46,519 bases of DNA from the NCBI GenBank assembly GCA_903789635.1, contig CAIFEY010000023.1, forward strand, positions 1 through 46,519, read 5' to 3'. The notes under the pieces are model-generated. The model was not told the origin of the DNA, ran no database searches, and was given only the letters and a program-made list of their open reading frames with translations. Both the position numbers and the translations under genes were made by a program. Below are positions 1 to 8,886 of the stretch, piece by piece. The stretch is from an uncultured Eubacteriaceae bacterium (GTDB lineage: Bacteria > Bacillota > Clostridia > Peptostreptococcales > Anaerovoracaceae). Each line of letters starts with the position of its first letter. The stretch's first letter is position 1.

Positions 1-80
1 CTAAAAAAACCGTTACACTTTTCCCGTGTCTACTTGACAGGGACCTGATCACTGGTCACTGTCGTAGTTTCGGCACATTA

Positions 81-120
81 AAAAGGGGCTGATCCAAATC
101 TCATCGATTTGATCAGCCCC
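81..120 (-). terminator. Rho-independent terminator of the desulfurase-yedF cluster
   Basis: A stem of GGGGCTGATC plus AAATC pairs with GATTT plus GATCAGCCCC around a short loop, with one bulged base. On the minus strand it is followed by a short T run. It lies about 140 bases past the stop of the last minus-strand gene and probably ends that transcript. Confidence 0.75.
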
Positions 121-258
121 TGCTATGTTCAATTTTAAATTTTCGCGGACTACGACCTCATCTTCCTGCGGCCAGGCGTTCGAGCCGTCCATTCCGTCCG
201 CCGCCGCTCTCGCGGTGACTTCCGGTCTATGCGGCGGTCGGCCGGCCGACAGTCCTCC

Positions 259-873
259 CTACCGGCCCATCCCGCGCTCCATCGCCGTGATGTAGGCGCC
301 GCCGTGCTCCTTGAGCCAGGCGCGGCGGGTGCGGTAGTCGGGGATGACGCGCTCGACCTCGGCCCAGAAGGCCGGGGAGTGGTTCATCTGCTTCAGGTGG
401 CAGAGCTCGTGGACGACGACGTAGTCCTGGATCTCATCCGGGAGCTTCATCAGCAGGCAGTTGAAGTTCAGGTTGCCCTTTGCCGAGCAGCTGCCCCAGC
501 GGGTGCGCTGGTTCCGGATCGTGATCCGGTTGTAGGCGACGCCCATCCTGGAGGCGTAGAAGGCGGCCTTCCGCGGCAGAACGGTGACTGCCTGGGAGGC
601 GAGTTCTTTGACCTCGGAGGCTGTGATCGGGGCGACGCGGTCGCCGTCGATGGCTTTTTGTTCGGCCAGGCGGACGTGCTTCTCGATCCAGCCGCGGCTC
701 TCCGCGACGAGTTCGTCCACGCGCCTTGCGGACGTGCGCAGCGGGACGCGGATCAGGACCTGATGGCGGTCGCCCTTGATGGTCACGCCGCAGGTTTTTC
801 GTTTGCTGTAGACGACGTAGGTGTCGAAGCTGCCGAATTTATAGGGCAGCCTGCGAACGGTGCGCTGCGGCAT
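259..873 (-). CDS. YgjP-type (M48-like) zinc metallopeptidase
   Basis: A 204-residue cytosolic protein of the YgjP/DUF45 family, predicted zinc-dependent peptidases of unknown substrate. The zinc motif HELCH lies at residues 155-159, followed by the family's NHSPAFW segment. The upstream block RWGSCS...LNFN (125-138) is also typical. There is no signal peptide or membrane segment. The start codon directly abuts the TAA of the preceding DUF3343 gene (TAA-ATG), with a GAGGAG Shine-Dalgarno inside that gene, so translation is probably coupled. Its place at the end of a selenium-delivery operon may only be co-transcription. The family call is firm; the biological role is unknown. Confidence 0.85.
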   Translation of the reverse strand: MPQRTVRRLPYKFGSFDTYVVYSKRKTCGVTIKGDRHQVLIRVPLRTSARRVDELVAESRGWIEKHVRLAEQKAIDGDRVAPITASEVKELASQAVTVLPRKAAFYASRMGVAYNRITIRNQRTRWGSCSAKGNLNFNCLLMKLPDEIQDYVVVHELCHLKQMNHSPAFWAEVERVIPDYRTRRAWLKEHGGAYITAMERGMGR

Positions 874-1113
874 TTAGAACATCTCCTCGTGGAAAAAGCC
901 CTGAACATCGGCTTCCTTCTCGTCGATCGCGTTTCTGATCGTCTCTTCCTGATCGAGCGGAACCATCCAGCAGAGGCCGCAGCTCGCGGAGATGGTGCGC
1001 GGCACCGGAACAAGCCGGCCCGGCAGACCCTCTGCCTTAGCCTTGGACTCCATGGCCATCGCCGCCGTCGTGGAACGGAAGGTCACGATAAACTTCATTT
1101 CTTTCTTTCGCAT
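874..1113 (-). CDS. DUF3343 protein, putative Se/S carrier
   Basis: A 79-residue protein matching the DUF3343 family, small proteins proposed as selenium or sulfur carriers in Sec-using anaerobes. Visible features are the N-terminal FRSTTAAMAME segment, then GRLVPVPR and ISASCGLCW, which carries C45 and C48 as a CxxC pair suited to holding a chalcogen. It starts 3 bases after the yedF stop, with GAGG about 9 bases upstream. An internal ATG at codon 6 is possible but has a poorer ribosome site. Gene order desulfurase-yedF-DUF3343 supports a role in selenium hand-over. That role is inferred from family and context, not shown by the sequence. Confidence 0.85.
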   Translation of the reverse strand: MRKKEMKFIVTFRSTTAAMAMESKAKAEGLPGRLVPVPRTISASCGLCWMVPLDQEETIRNAIDEKEADVQGFFHEEMF

Positions 1114-1116
1114 GCG

Positions 1117-1746
1117 TTACGGCCTCACGACATGTCCCGCATCGTTCAGCGTTGTGACGATGTCATACATGTTTCCGATGATTCCGATGTGGATCTGATC
1201 CTTGATGCCGTAGAAATCTGCGCAGGTGCCGCAGGTGATGATCTGAACGCCCTCGGCCTCCATCTTCTTGAGGTCTTCCAGAACTTCGGACCCGTCCGTC
1301 GTCAGGTAAGCTCCGCCGTTGTAGAATACCAATGCCTTAGGCAGTGTATCCAGCTGGGAAACGGCGTATACGAATCCCTTCATCAGCTTCTCGCCGAGCT
1401 TGTCGTCGCCCTGGCCCATGTACTTGGACGTGAATGCGTAAACGACATTTCTGCCGGAAACGACGTCGCATGCCTCGACGGCATCCTGGCCCTTGCCTGC
1501 GCCTGCTGCGTCGATGGACTCCTGTCCGACGTGCAGTGTCAGGTGGAACTCGCTGTCGGAGATCGTCTCTACGTCAACCGGAGCGTTCAGAGAATTAGCG
1601 AGGCGGGTTACGTTCTGTACTGCGGTCTCGTTGTCTACATGAACCTCAACGTCCGTCGGTCCGTCGAGTTTTTCAATCTGCTTCTTTGTCATTACTACCG
1701 GAATCGGGCACTGCTTGCCCATTCCATCTACGATAATCTTTGCCAT
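1117..1746 (-). CDS. yedF: YedF, selenium-metabolism sulfurtransferase-like protein
   Basis: A 209-residue two-domain protein. The N-terminal TusA/SirA-like domain (about 1-75) has the CPIP motif with C13. The C-terminal DsrE-like domain (about 98-205) has TCGTCADFYG with C172 and C175. This architecture is the selenium-associated YedF family, thought to relay selenium or sulfur as a persulfide/perselenide between a desulfurase and downstream acceptors. The start is set by AGGAGG 7 bases before the ATG. It sits 200 bases downstream of a cysteine desulfurase and overlaps in transcription with a DUF3343 gene. The family call is strong; the exact chemistry is not established. Confidence 0.9.
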   Translation of the reverse strand: MAKIIVDGMGKQCPIPVVMTKKQIEKLDGPTDVEVHVDNETAVQNVTRLANSLNAPVDVETISDSEFHLTLHVGQESIDAAGAGKGQDAVEACDVVSGRNVVYAFTSKYMGQGDDKLGEKLMKGFVYAVSQLDTLPKALVFYNGGAYLTTDGSEVLEDLKKMEAEGVQIITCGTCADFYGIKDQIHIGIIGNMYDIVTTLNDAGHVVRP

Positions 1747-1945
1747 TTCGGCACCTCCTGTAAATAAGCTTTGCTATATAATATTGCCGGAAAACCGGCG
1801 AATAAACATTGGTGTGGATTGTAATTCCATTATGTGTGCTGCACGGCCGGTTCGCTGATGCAGCGCGGCGCCGGCTCCGGTCACCCATCAGAACGGGTGT
1901 GAGCCTGGGCGGGTGCGGGCTTTGCCGCGAAAACCAATCTTACGG

Positions 1946-3097
1946 CTAGTCCTCATAGACCGAGCGGATCGACTGCAGCGCGTAATCGACCTCTTCCTCC
2001 GTCGTCCAGTAGCCGAACACGAACCGAACGGTGCCCTCCGGGAAGGTCCCGAGGGTCTTGTGGGCGAGCGGCGCGCAGTGCAGTGCGCATCTCGTCATGA
2101 TGCCGAATTCGCTGTCGAGCAGGGACGACATCTCGGCGTTGTCGATCTCGTCAAAGTCGACGGAAACGACAGCCGTGCGGCCTTCCCTGGTCTTAGGGCC
2201 GATGACGTGTGCCTGCGGGATGTCCTTCAGGCCGTCGATGAAGCGCATCGCGCGGTCAAGCTCCTGCGCGCCGATCTTCTCCGGCGTCTCCTGCAGGATG
2301 AACTCGAGCGCCTTGTGCATGCCGACGATTCCCGGGAGGTTCATCGTGCCCGCCTCGAACTTATCCGGGAGGAAGTCCGGCATCGTCTGCAGGTGTGAGA
2401 CACTGCCTGTGCCGCCTAAAATGACCGGCTGCAGCTCCTTAGCGAGGGCATCCGTCATCATCAGCGCGCCGATTCCCTGCGGCCCCAGCAGGCCCTTGTG
2501 GCCCGTCACGCAGAGTGCGTCCAGGTGCATCTTCTGGAAGTCGATCGGTACCGTTCCCGCGCTCTGTGCAGAGTCCAGGGCAAAGTAAACGCCATGGTGC
2601 ATACAGATTCTGCCGATTGCCTCGGCGTCCTGCAGCGTTCCCGCGACGTTCGACGCGTGGTTGATGACCGCCAGGCGCGTGTTCTTCCGGATCGCCTTCT
2701 TAAACGCGTCCAGGTCGAGGTAACCTTCCTTATCGCAGGGGCAGACCGTGACGTCCACGCCGTGCTCCTTCAGGCGGAATGCCGGGCGCGAGACCGCGTT
2801 GTGCTCCATCGCGGAGATGATCAGGTGGTCCCCCGGCTTCAGCAGCCCCAGGATCACGTAATTCAGGCTGTACGTGATGCCAGGCGTAAACACGACCTTG
2901 GCCGGCTGCGGGAAGTTGAACAGCTTAGCCAGCCGCTCCCTCGTCTCAAACACGACCTCCCCCATCGCATACGCGGACTGATACCCGCCGCGGCTCACGT
3001 TGCACCCGACGTTGGTCATAAAATCACTCATCGCCTCGCCCGTCCCCGGCGCCTTCGGGAACGACGTGCTTCCGTTATCCAAGTAAACCTTACGCAT
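1946..3097 (-). CDS. Cysteine desulfurase family protein (class V aminotransferase)
   Basis: A 383-residue PLP enzyme that should release sulfur or selenium from cysteine or selenocysteine to a carrier as a persulfide. Features are YLDNGSTSFPKAP at the N-terminus, the PLP-contacting D175 in ALDSAQSAG, Schiff-base K201 in TGHKGLLGPQG, and the catalytic-loop cysteines C337 and C341 in RCALHCAPLAH. These fit the short cysteine-desulfurase subfamily common beside yedF in selenium users rather than housekeeping IscS. I chose the ATG at 3097 (CAGGAG 9 bases upstream) over a longer reading whose extra 28 residues are arginine-rich and unlike the family. YedF and DUF3343 follow it. The preference for selenium is inference. 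Confidence 0.88.
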   Translation of the reverse strand: MRKVYLDNGSTSFPKAPGTGEAMSDFMTNVGCNVSRGGYQSAYAMGEVVFETRERLAKLFNFPQPAKVVFTPGITYSLNYVILGLLKPGDHLIISAMEHNAVSRPAFRLKEHGVDVTVCPCDKEGYLDLDAFKKAIRKNTRLAVINHASNVAGTLQDAEAIGRICMHHGVYFALDSAQSAGTVPIDFQKMHLDALCVTGHKGLLGPQGIGALMMTDALAKELQPVILGGTGSVSHLQTMPDFLPDKFEAGTMNLPGIVGMHKALEFILQETPEKIGAQELDRAMRFIDGLKDIPQAHVIGPKTREGRTAVVSVDFDEIDNAEMSSLLDSEFGIMTRCALHCAPLAHKTLGTFPEGTVRFVFGYWTTEEEVDYALQSIRSVYED

Positions 3098-3232
3098 AAT
3101 CTTCCGTCTCCTGTCTGTTTCCAGGCACCCTGCGCCCTCCTCGGGCCGCCTCCTTCTGTCCTCATGCTGATCCATAGACAAAAGAAATACCGGATCTCAA
3201 AAAAAGCCGGTTCTGATGCTCTCCCACCTAAA

Positions 3233-3262
3233 ATTATAGGATTCTGCCAAGGGCCTGTACAA
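3233..3262 (-). promoter_or_regulatory. Candidate promoter of the desulfurase gene
   Basis: On the minus strand TTGTAC and a perfect TATAAT are separated by 18 bases, about 135 bases upstream of the chosen start. The -10 box is ideal and the -35 box is poor, so an activator may be needed. Confidence 0.5.
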
Positions 3263-3310
3263 TTGAATTTCTCTATTTTACCTTACAGTATAGTACCTCC
3301 GGCACCAAAT

Positions 3311-3339
3311 TGCACGACACGATGCAAAACTGCACGACA
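3311..3339. repeat. Direct repeat TGCACGACA, two copies 20 bp apart
   Basis: The 9-mer TGCACGACA occurs at 3311-3319 and 3331-3339, a centre-to-centre distance of two helical turns, about 50-75 bases upstream of the candidate -35 box of the desulfurase promoter. The layout suits an activator or repressor binding one DNA face. No regulator can be assigned. Confidence 0.5.
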
Positions 3340-3439
3340 TTGTTATATATACCACAAAGAGAGGGGAATTAAAGGGGTGGATTTACATCCGAGCAGTTAT
3401 AATCGACCATTTCTTTCTTGTCAAAAAATATTGGCTGTG

Positions 3440-3460
3440 AAAAATAACGGGTTATTTTTT
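3440..3460 (-). terminator. Weak terminator-like hairpin after the helicase gene
   Basis: An AT-only stem (AAAATAA with TTATTTT) has a small CCCG loop on the minus strand, about 55 bases past the helicase stop. It is weak and could be chance in AT-rich DNA. Confidence 0.3.
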
Positions 3461-3512
3461 TGATATTCCGGTGTGATGGAACCGCGGAATGATCAACCAA
3501 TATGACCCATGA

Positions 3513-5207
3513 TCACACAACGGTTCTAGGCATGCTTGTGTCGCGTACCAGACCACGATACCTATCTTTCAGACAGAAATCGGAATTGTCCACCGTATAG
3601 CCGCCATTCGGCAATAAAGTGCCCGTAGACGTCCACTTTCCCAGGCAATATTTCACTGCAAGAGGCTCCGTGACATCCATTCTTCCCGCTGAATTTACCT
3701 GGCTCTCAGAAAATGACCATTCCGGAAATCCTGCCAGATTACTTTTCACGTGCTTCAGGAATGTGGTTTTCCCTTCAACATGACTGCTGGGATTATTGAT
3801 CTTCATCCATTGCTTGAAGCAATCATACAGGAATCTCGATGGCAGGAGCGTCCATTGCGCCTCTGTCAATACTTCCTCAAGAAATTGAAGCAGTGGATCG
3901 TTCATTCCCTGATATTCCCGCAGAGCATCCCTGCATACCTGCGGGATGTCAAATTCATAAAAATTCATGTCATGAAGGACGTGATAAAGCACATATTCCA
4001 AGACTTCTTTACGATTAAGGTAGTCCATTTTGATGTATTTGCGCTCCCTGCCCTCAAACCGCTTTTCCATCGGGACGACGAGCAGACGACGCAGCATGGA
4101 GGGCGTCTTGTCTCTCAAACGCGGCATACCGTTGATGCACTGCACCATCAATCCCCTGAAGCAGATCGTTTGCGGCTGTTGAAATTTCACGTCGATCATC
4201 AAATGGTCCCCCGTAATCACTGCCTTTAACGCGGAACAGTCATCGAGGTAAGTACCGCTGGCATTCTCATCGGTGATGATCGCCTGGATATGGATAAGCG
4301 GTTCCAGCATAAATTGTTTGCCGAAAGCTGAGAGCGGAACGGATTCCCAAGCACCTTTACCGAGTAAATTTTTCATCAACGCACACAAAGATCCCTTTCC
4401 ATTGTTCCCAGTGACCGATGATAACCATACAGATCGATTCCACGGAACATTGGGACGCAGGATCGCGCCCAGCACCTGCCAAAGCAGGCTTACAACTTCA
4501 GGATCATCGGACAATTCATTTATCCAGGAACAGACATCCCAGTCCGTCCCATCCGCATTGTTATGAATGACAGGATTTACTGCACCATCAACATAGTTGA
4601 CACGAGACTTAGACAAGAAGACAACTTCCGGATCAAACGGCATGAGTTCTTTCGTCTTGTAGTTGAAAATCCCGTTATTCACCGCAATAAGATCCGGATC
4701 CATGCACTTCGCTCTTCGCGGAGCTATGTTCCTGGCTATTTCCAGAACTTCTTTTCCATCACTGGATTTGCTTAAAGCATTGTACTGCTGAATAAGCGAT
4801 TTCATCTCATCCTTGCCAATGACATAGGTCCCCGCATCCTTATCATATCGGTGGAACATGGCCAGCAAATCTTTGTCGCAGTCCTGATCTAACCCTTCTG
4901 TGGCAATACGGGAAATTCCATATAAGTAGATTAATATCAAGGCTATCTGATAGTTGCTAAGGGCCTGGAAGCGTCTGAACCATTCGTTTCTCGGAAGCAT
5001 GTTCGGATATCTATCTTTCATTGACGCAGTCGTCGGCACACTTGGATCGGGATCACCGAGATTATGGTATTCAATCGCGTCATTCGTCTTTTCCAGCAGT
5101 TCCTCTTCAATTATTTCCGGAACGGGAGGATAGTGCAAATTCTGAGTAAGCTGATCCAGATAGTCCATCGTGACCGTTTTTATCAGTTCATTGAATGTGA
5201 TTTTCAT
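3513..5207 (-). CDS. Phage/plasmid P4-type SF3 replicative helicase
   Basis: A 564-residue protein resembling the helicase half of phage/plasmid P4-family primases. The Walker A motif GNNGKGS (267-273) sits in SVTGNNGKGSLCALM, Walker B-like AIITDEN is at 309-315, and the downstream CINGMPRLRDKTPSMLRR region matches motif C and the arginine finger of SF3 helicases. A short alpha-helical region precedes the ATPase, but no obvious primase domain. I chose the ATG at 5207 because AAAGGGG lies about 9 bases upstream; two earlier ATGs are worse. Base composition is AT-rich compared with the flanking metabolic genes. No integrase, capsid or relaxase gene is beside it, so it looks like a remnant or a satellite's lone replication gene. 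Confidence 0.8.
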   Translation of the reverse strand: MKITFNELIKTVTMDYLDQLTQNLHYPPVPEIIEEELLEKTNDAIEYHNLGDPDPSVPTTASMKDRYPNMLPRNEWFRRFQALSNYQIALILIYLYGISRIATEGLDQDCDKDLLAMFHRYDKDAGTYVIGKDEMKSLIQQYNALSKSSDGKEVLEIARNIAPRRAKCMDPDLIAVNNGIFNYKTKELMPFDPEVVFLSKSRVNYVDGAVNPVIHNNADGTDWDVCSWINELSDDPEVVSLLWQVLGAILRPNVPWNRSVWLSSVTGNNGKGSLCALMKNLLGKGAWESVPLSAFGKQFMLEPLIHIQAIITDENASGTYLDDCSALKAVITGDHLMIDVKFQQPQTICFRGLMVQCINGMPRLRDKTPSMLRRLLVVPMEKRFEGRERKYIKMDYLNRKEVLEYVLYHVLHDMNFYEFDIPQVCRDALREYQGMNDPLLQFLEEVLTEAQWTLLPSRFLYDCFKQWMKINNPSSHVEGKTTFLKHVKSNLAGFPEWSFSESQVNSAGRMDVTEPLAVKYCLGKWTSTGTLLPNGGYTVDNSDFCLKDRYRGLVRDTSMPRTVV

Positions 5208-5234
5208 TGAAATCATCCCCTTTCTCATTAACAA

Positions 5235-5785
5235 TTAATATTTATTTTTAAAATAGACGGCATTTTATATTTTTTAAATATAAATATCTGTCTATTTCTT
5301 TGTTGATAATACCCCAATCCAATGTGAACGTCTATATTTTTCCAGAGATTTCACAAATGCGTCACACTTATTATATTATTCCAGCGTAATTGCCTATTAG
5401 TGCATATGTAATTGATCATGATTATCTCTAATCCCTATCATTATTGGAATGCATGCAATACTAAAGGTAATATAAAAATGAATTTTTCCAGATCCTCCCC
5501 CTTCCCCCCTCCTCTTTATTCTGATCTCAAAAAATTTCACAGGGTGAAATTGCCGAATAATATATGTTATAAGACTTTTCTCCGTCATTCTCACAAAGCT
5601 CATATTTTAGCAATAAATTTCCCAATATATTTCCATATATCCTATATTTCATATTGGTTTTCCTTATTCTAGTTATACATAAAATATGAGAATATGAGAT
5701 CACAGGGGAAAATAACATGCTTCGTCGAATAATTGCTGCGCCCTCATTTGCATAAAATATGAACTTAACTTGTGCAGTATCGTAT
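5235..5785. other. AT-rich intergenic stretch
   Basis: About 550 bases of markedly AT-rich DNA lie between the helicase start and the truncated surface-protein gene. I see short open frames but none with a ribosome site or a recognisable product, and no clear iterons or long inverted repeat. It may hold the helicase promoter or a decayed end of the mobile segment. Confidence 0.6.
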
Positions 5786-6820
5786 TTAGATCCGGTCCTG
5801 ATGATCCACGGAAATGTCGAACCAGGAGGTTCTGTCTTTTCCGTCCTCGTCGTAAACCTTGATTTCGTCATTCGTGTGAACGTGGATGCACGGATCGACC
5901 TTATCGTAGATCATGTAGTGATCGAAGTGGATCTGGTCGGATTCCACCTTATGGAAGATGTCGTACTGGAACGGCTCGTCGTCGAACAGAGTGATCAGGT
6001 TATGGTCGGTGTTCTTCTCGTCGCTGTCCGTTACCTTTTTGGTAGGATCGTTGATCTTCGGCACCTTGACGTAAGTATCGGTGCTGTTGGTCGTGATCGT
6101 ATCTTTTACGGTGTCTTTATGCTGTGAAGAGCGGTCTTTGATCGTTTAAGTATATTTGACGTTGACATCACCGACGTTATACATATTGATGGACGGAAGA
6201 CCGTTGACGGTATTGCTGAACTGAATCAGCGGATCGCTGGTATAAGTATGGTCTGAGCCGCCAGCATCATATGGATGTGTTGTAAAGTAATTGATTGTTA
6301 CGGTTAAATCTACCGGTACATATCCGGCTTTACCTTTTGTCAAGGCTCCGGAATCTTTTGGATCGTAGATGTATAAGTTTTTATACACCATGTCGATACC
6401 GTCACCTTTACTGAGGTTAAAGATCGTACCGGTTTCTTTATGCAGGTAGTATTCGTCGCCCTTATTGAGAACGCAGTGTACGGTTTCTCCGACATCACCG
6501 GATGCCTGAACTTTTGTTGCCGGGTATTCTCCATTTGTATCGTAATAGGAATGCAGACGGGTTGCGTATTGCATTGGAACCTCGAATGCATCGGATACGG
6601 ATAAATCCCAGGAGGAAAAAGTATTATTTGTTGGTTGCCCAATATAGTCATGATAACTAGTTGATTGTTGATCACCAAGTTTACCATTATTGTTGGCTTC
6701 TGAAATAATGGTTTCTGCCGCATTTTCTGCAAATGATGTATACAGCATCGCAAATTCCATAATGACAGCGGCCAGAACAGCAAGTATGGCAATTGTTTTC
6801 TTATGTTTTATTCTGTCCAT
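5786..6820 (-). pseudogene. Truncated pilin/adhesin-like surface protein with in-frame stop
   Basis: The frame starts at the ATG at 6820 (AAAGGA 8 bases upstream) with a signal peptide of about 31 residues, KHKKTIAILAVLAAVIMEF. It continues for 224 residues to a TAA at 6146-6148, and then stays open in the same frame for another 119 codons to 5786. The second part contains KVTDSDEKNTDHN and FHKVESDQIHFDHYMIYD, typical of isopeptide-forming fimbrial/SpaA-like surface proteins, and stops inside that domain. No LPxTG or C-terminal membrane anchor remains. The upstream half is AT-rich and the downstream half GC-richer, suggesting recombination. It is probably a pseudogene; readthrough or a short secreted product cannot be excluded. 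Confidence 0.7.
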
Positions 6821-6918
6821 ATCATGTTCCTTTCTGAACGATTGATGTGCGTTGATAGATAAATGTACGGGGGTGAACGGTTAATTGGTGCTGATATCAT
6901 GTTTTGGTATCCTTTCTT

Positions 6919-6957
6919 AAAAAAAAACAGAATCATCGTTTGTTGATGACTCTGTTT
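6919..6957 (-). terminator. Terminator of the lysine-rich secreted protein gene
   Basis: AACAGA-TCATC pairs with GATGA-TCTGTT across a 7-base loop, followed on the minus strand by nine Ts. It lies 20 bases past the stop codon. It is a strong intrinsic terminator. Confidence 0.85.
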
Positions 6958-6976
6958 AGCAATGTAAAATACGTTA

Positions 6977-8470
6977 TTAATCATTCCAACTGTAGAACAC
7001 TGTATATTTTTCATAAATCAGATGAGTACCTTCATATACTCTGATCCACTGTGGTGCTTTGTCCCAGACGGTTCCATCTGCAGCCGTACCCATTCCCCAT
7101 TGATAGGTATGGAACGTTTTTCCGTCAGTAGACGCTTTGGTCCAACTTTCATAGTTGTGATCTAATGTTGGAGCTGTTCCATCAATGGATTCGACGACGG
7201 TAATGTTATCTTTTTTAATTTGAATTACAGCAGCTCTCCAACCGTCTCCCATCCAACTGAATGCATTGTTGCAACAATTATCTCCCTGTTCTATCGTTCC
7301 CATGCCTCTTTGTGAACCTGTTAATGTGTTAGTGGTTGTGATTAATGTTCCATAACCGTCATAAAAAACAGGGGTGTAATAAATATTATGTTTATAACCG
7401 ACTTGACCGCCATTATTATTAGTATTGATGGAACATTGATATACGCCTCCATGATTTGTATCAAATCCAAGTACGTAATTTCCACCGTTATAGAAGCCGC
7501 CTCCCGCTGATACCATCTTCGGAATATATGTTACCAGGATGTTTCGGTTCGACTGTGTATCGCCCCAATAGGAGGTGTTGTAGGTCTTGCCGACGTAGAC
7601 TTTCTTTCCGTCTGCGGTGTACAGGTAGTTCCTGTCTCCGAGAGGGACCGTGACCTTCTTTCCGCTGTCAAGCGTAACGGTTACGTTTGAGCCGGAAGCT
7701 GCGGCGGCATTCTGCACGGCTGCCTTCGCGTCCTTCTTGAAGGTGCTGTACAGGGACTTAATGGCAGAAGTGCTTTTCGCTTTCTTGATTTTGGCAATGG
7801 CCTTTTTACGGAGTTTTTCCACGGCAGCCTTGGACTTGGCCGTCATGCCGCTTGGCTTGTATTTCCTGGTCTTGGCAAGGTAGGTGCTGCGCGTTTTTGC
7901 AAGCGCTTTCTGCTGCTTAATTGTCATGATCTTTGCGGCGGAAGCTTTAAACTTGCTGTAGTAGGTTTTGACGCTACTTTCGGATTTCGCCGCTTTGATT
8001 TTCTTGATGTAGGAAGGCTTCAGGGACTTCAGCTTCTTCTTATTGGAAGCAGAGTAGCCGGTAGTGGACTTTTTCTTAATTTTGGTGATATAAGTCTTCT
8101 TGCATTTCTGCAGGGACGTTTTTGTGTTAGCGAGGGTGTTGTAAAAGCTCGTCAAGGCTGCGTTGGCATCAGCATAGGTCTCTGCCGAAGACAGGGAGGT
8201 CTTTGCCGCCTCACAGGCTTCCTTCACCTTGGTCAGCTCCGGCTCGGAGTACGCGCTGAAGTCGTACTGATCGAGGAAGTTATTCAAGGCCTCCTTATCG
8301 CTCTGCGTAAGCGGGGTGGTGGCGGTTCCTGTTTCGATGGTCTGCACGATGGCCGGAGTTTGGGCCGACGTATCTGCGTAGGCGCCGGATGCCATGACCG
8401 GCATCATGGTCATGGTCATGGCCGCAGAGAGGAAGACCGCCGCGATCTTCCGGATTGCTCTCTTTTTCAT
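6977..8470 (-). CDS. Secreted lysine-rich repeat protein, unknown function
   Basis: A 497-residue predicted secreted protein. The signal peptide (1-33) has a KKRAIRK n-region and ends near GAYA. Residues about 40-120 are acidic-helical, like FIVAR-type linkers. Residues about 120-270 hold several lysine-rich helical segments of similar form (YITKIKKKS, YIKKIKAAKS, KAIAKIKKAKS), so this part is very basic. The C-terminal 220 residues are rich in Gly, Asn, Tyr and Trp with a Cys-Cys pair (DNCCNNAFSWMGDGW) and match no family I know. I set the start at MKKRAIRK because AAAGGA lies 7 bases upstream. The 3' third is AT-rich and the 5' part GC-rich, so the gene may be a fusion. No cell-wall anchor motif is seen. 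Confidence 0.75.
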   Translation of the reverse strand: MKKRAIRKIAAVFLSAAMTMTMMPVMASGAYADTSAQTPAIVQTIETGTATTPLTQSDKEALNNFLDQYDFSAYSEPELTKVKEACEAAKTSLSSAETYADANAALTSFYNTLANTKTSLQKCKKTYITKIKKKSTTGYSASNKKKLKSLKPSYIKKIKAAKSESSVKTYYSKFKASAAKIMTIKQQKALAKTRSTYLAKTRKYKPSGMTAKSKAAVEKLRKKAIAKIKKAKSTSAIKSLYSTFKKDAKAAVQNAAAASGSNVTVTLDSGKKVTVPLGDRNYLYTADGKKVYVGKTYNTSYWGDTQSNRNILVTYIPKMVSAGGGFYNGGNYVLGFDTNHGGVYQCSINTNNNGGQVGYKHNIYYTPVFYDGYGTLITTTNTLTGSQRGMGTIEQGDNCCNNAFSWMGDGWRAAVIQIKKDNITVVESIDGTAPTLDHNYESWTKASTDGKTFHTYQWGMGTAADGTVWDKAPQWIRVYEGTHLIYEKYTVFYSWND

Positions 8471-8800
8471 GATGACGTCCTTTCTAAATTTGCAGGAATT
8501 GCGGGACATTTCAACAGACGGATCAGTTCCTTCATGAACGAATCCGAATTTCGCTGACCTTGCATGCCGTCCCGCCGGCGAATGTTCTCTCCTAACAATA
8601 ATTACCGAGTTGTTAACTGAATATTTGTTGTTATTACCTCTTCTTACGTACTATCACCTTATGCTGCATTTGTCAATTACGAATACGGTGATCTTACAAT
8701 TTATCATTGAATTTTTGAAAGCTTGGCATTCGTTAGGATAACCATCAGATGAGTCAAAATCACCCGCCCGTTCTCCCTTTGTCCCTGCACGCCCGCGCAC
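8471..8800. other. Intergenic region upstream of the secreted protein gene
   Basis: About 330 bases upstream of the secreted-protein start. The half next to the gene is GC-mixed and the rest is AT-rich, with GTTA/TAAC-containing near-palindromes around 8594-8620. I see no gene and no convincing promoter pair. Confidence 0.5.
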
Positions 8801-8848
8801 AAAAAGAAAGCCGCACCTCCCAGTCCCTCGTGGACTCCGAGATGCGGC
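8801..8848 (-). terminator. Terminator of the PucR-type regulator gene
   Basis: On the minus strand GCCGCA-CTC...AGTCC pairs with GGACT...GAG-TGCGGC and runs into TTTCTTTTT. It lies about 40 bases past the regulator's stop. Confidence 0.8.
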
Positions 8849-8886
8849 CTCTGCCCCCAATCGACGTTATTCTTCATTATCCTTCG

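Noticed and set aside
1-80. Possible insertion-sequence end at the left edge
   Set aside because: The first 60 bases have a flavour of transposon-end sequence, but no transposase frame or paired inverted repeat is visible within the window.
229-1767. Long plus-strand frame of 512 codons
   Set aside because: It lies antisense to the metallopeptidase, DUF3343 and YedF genes, has arginine/valine/leucine-biased composition and no ribosome site; a GC-driven shadow.
5412-5672. Small plus-strand frame in the AT-rich gap
   Set aside because: No ribosome site, low-complexity sequence and no recognisable motif.
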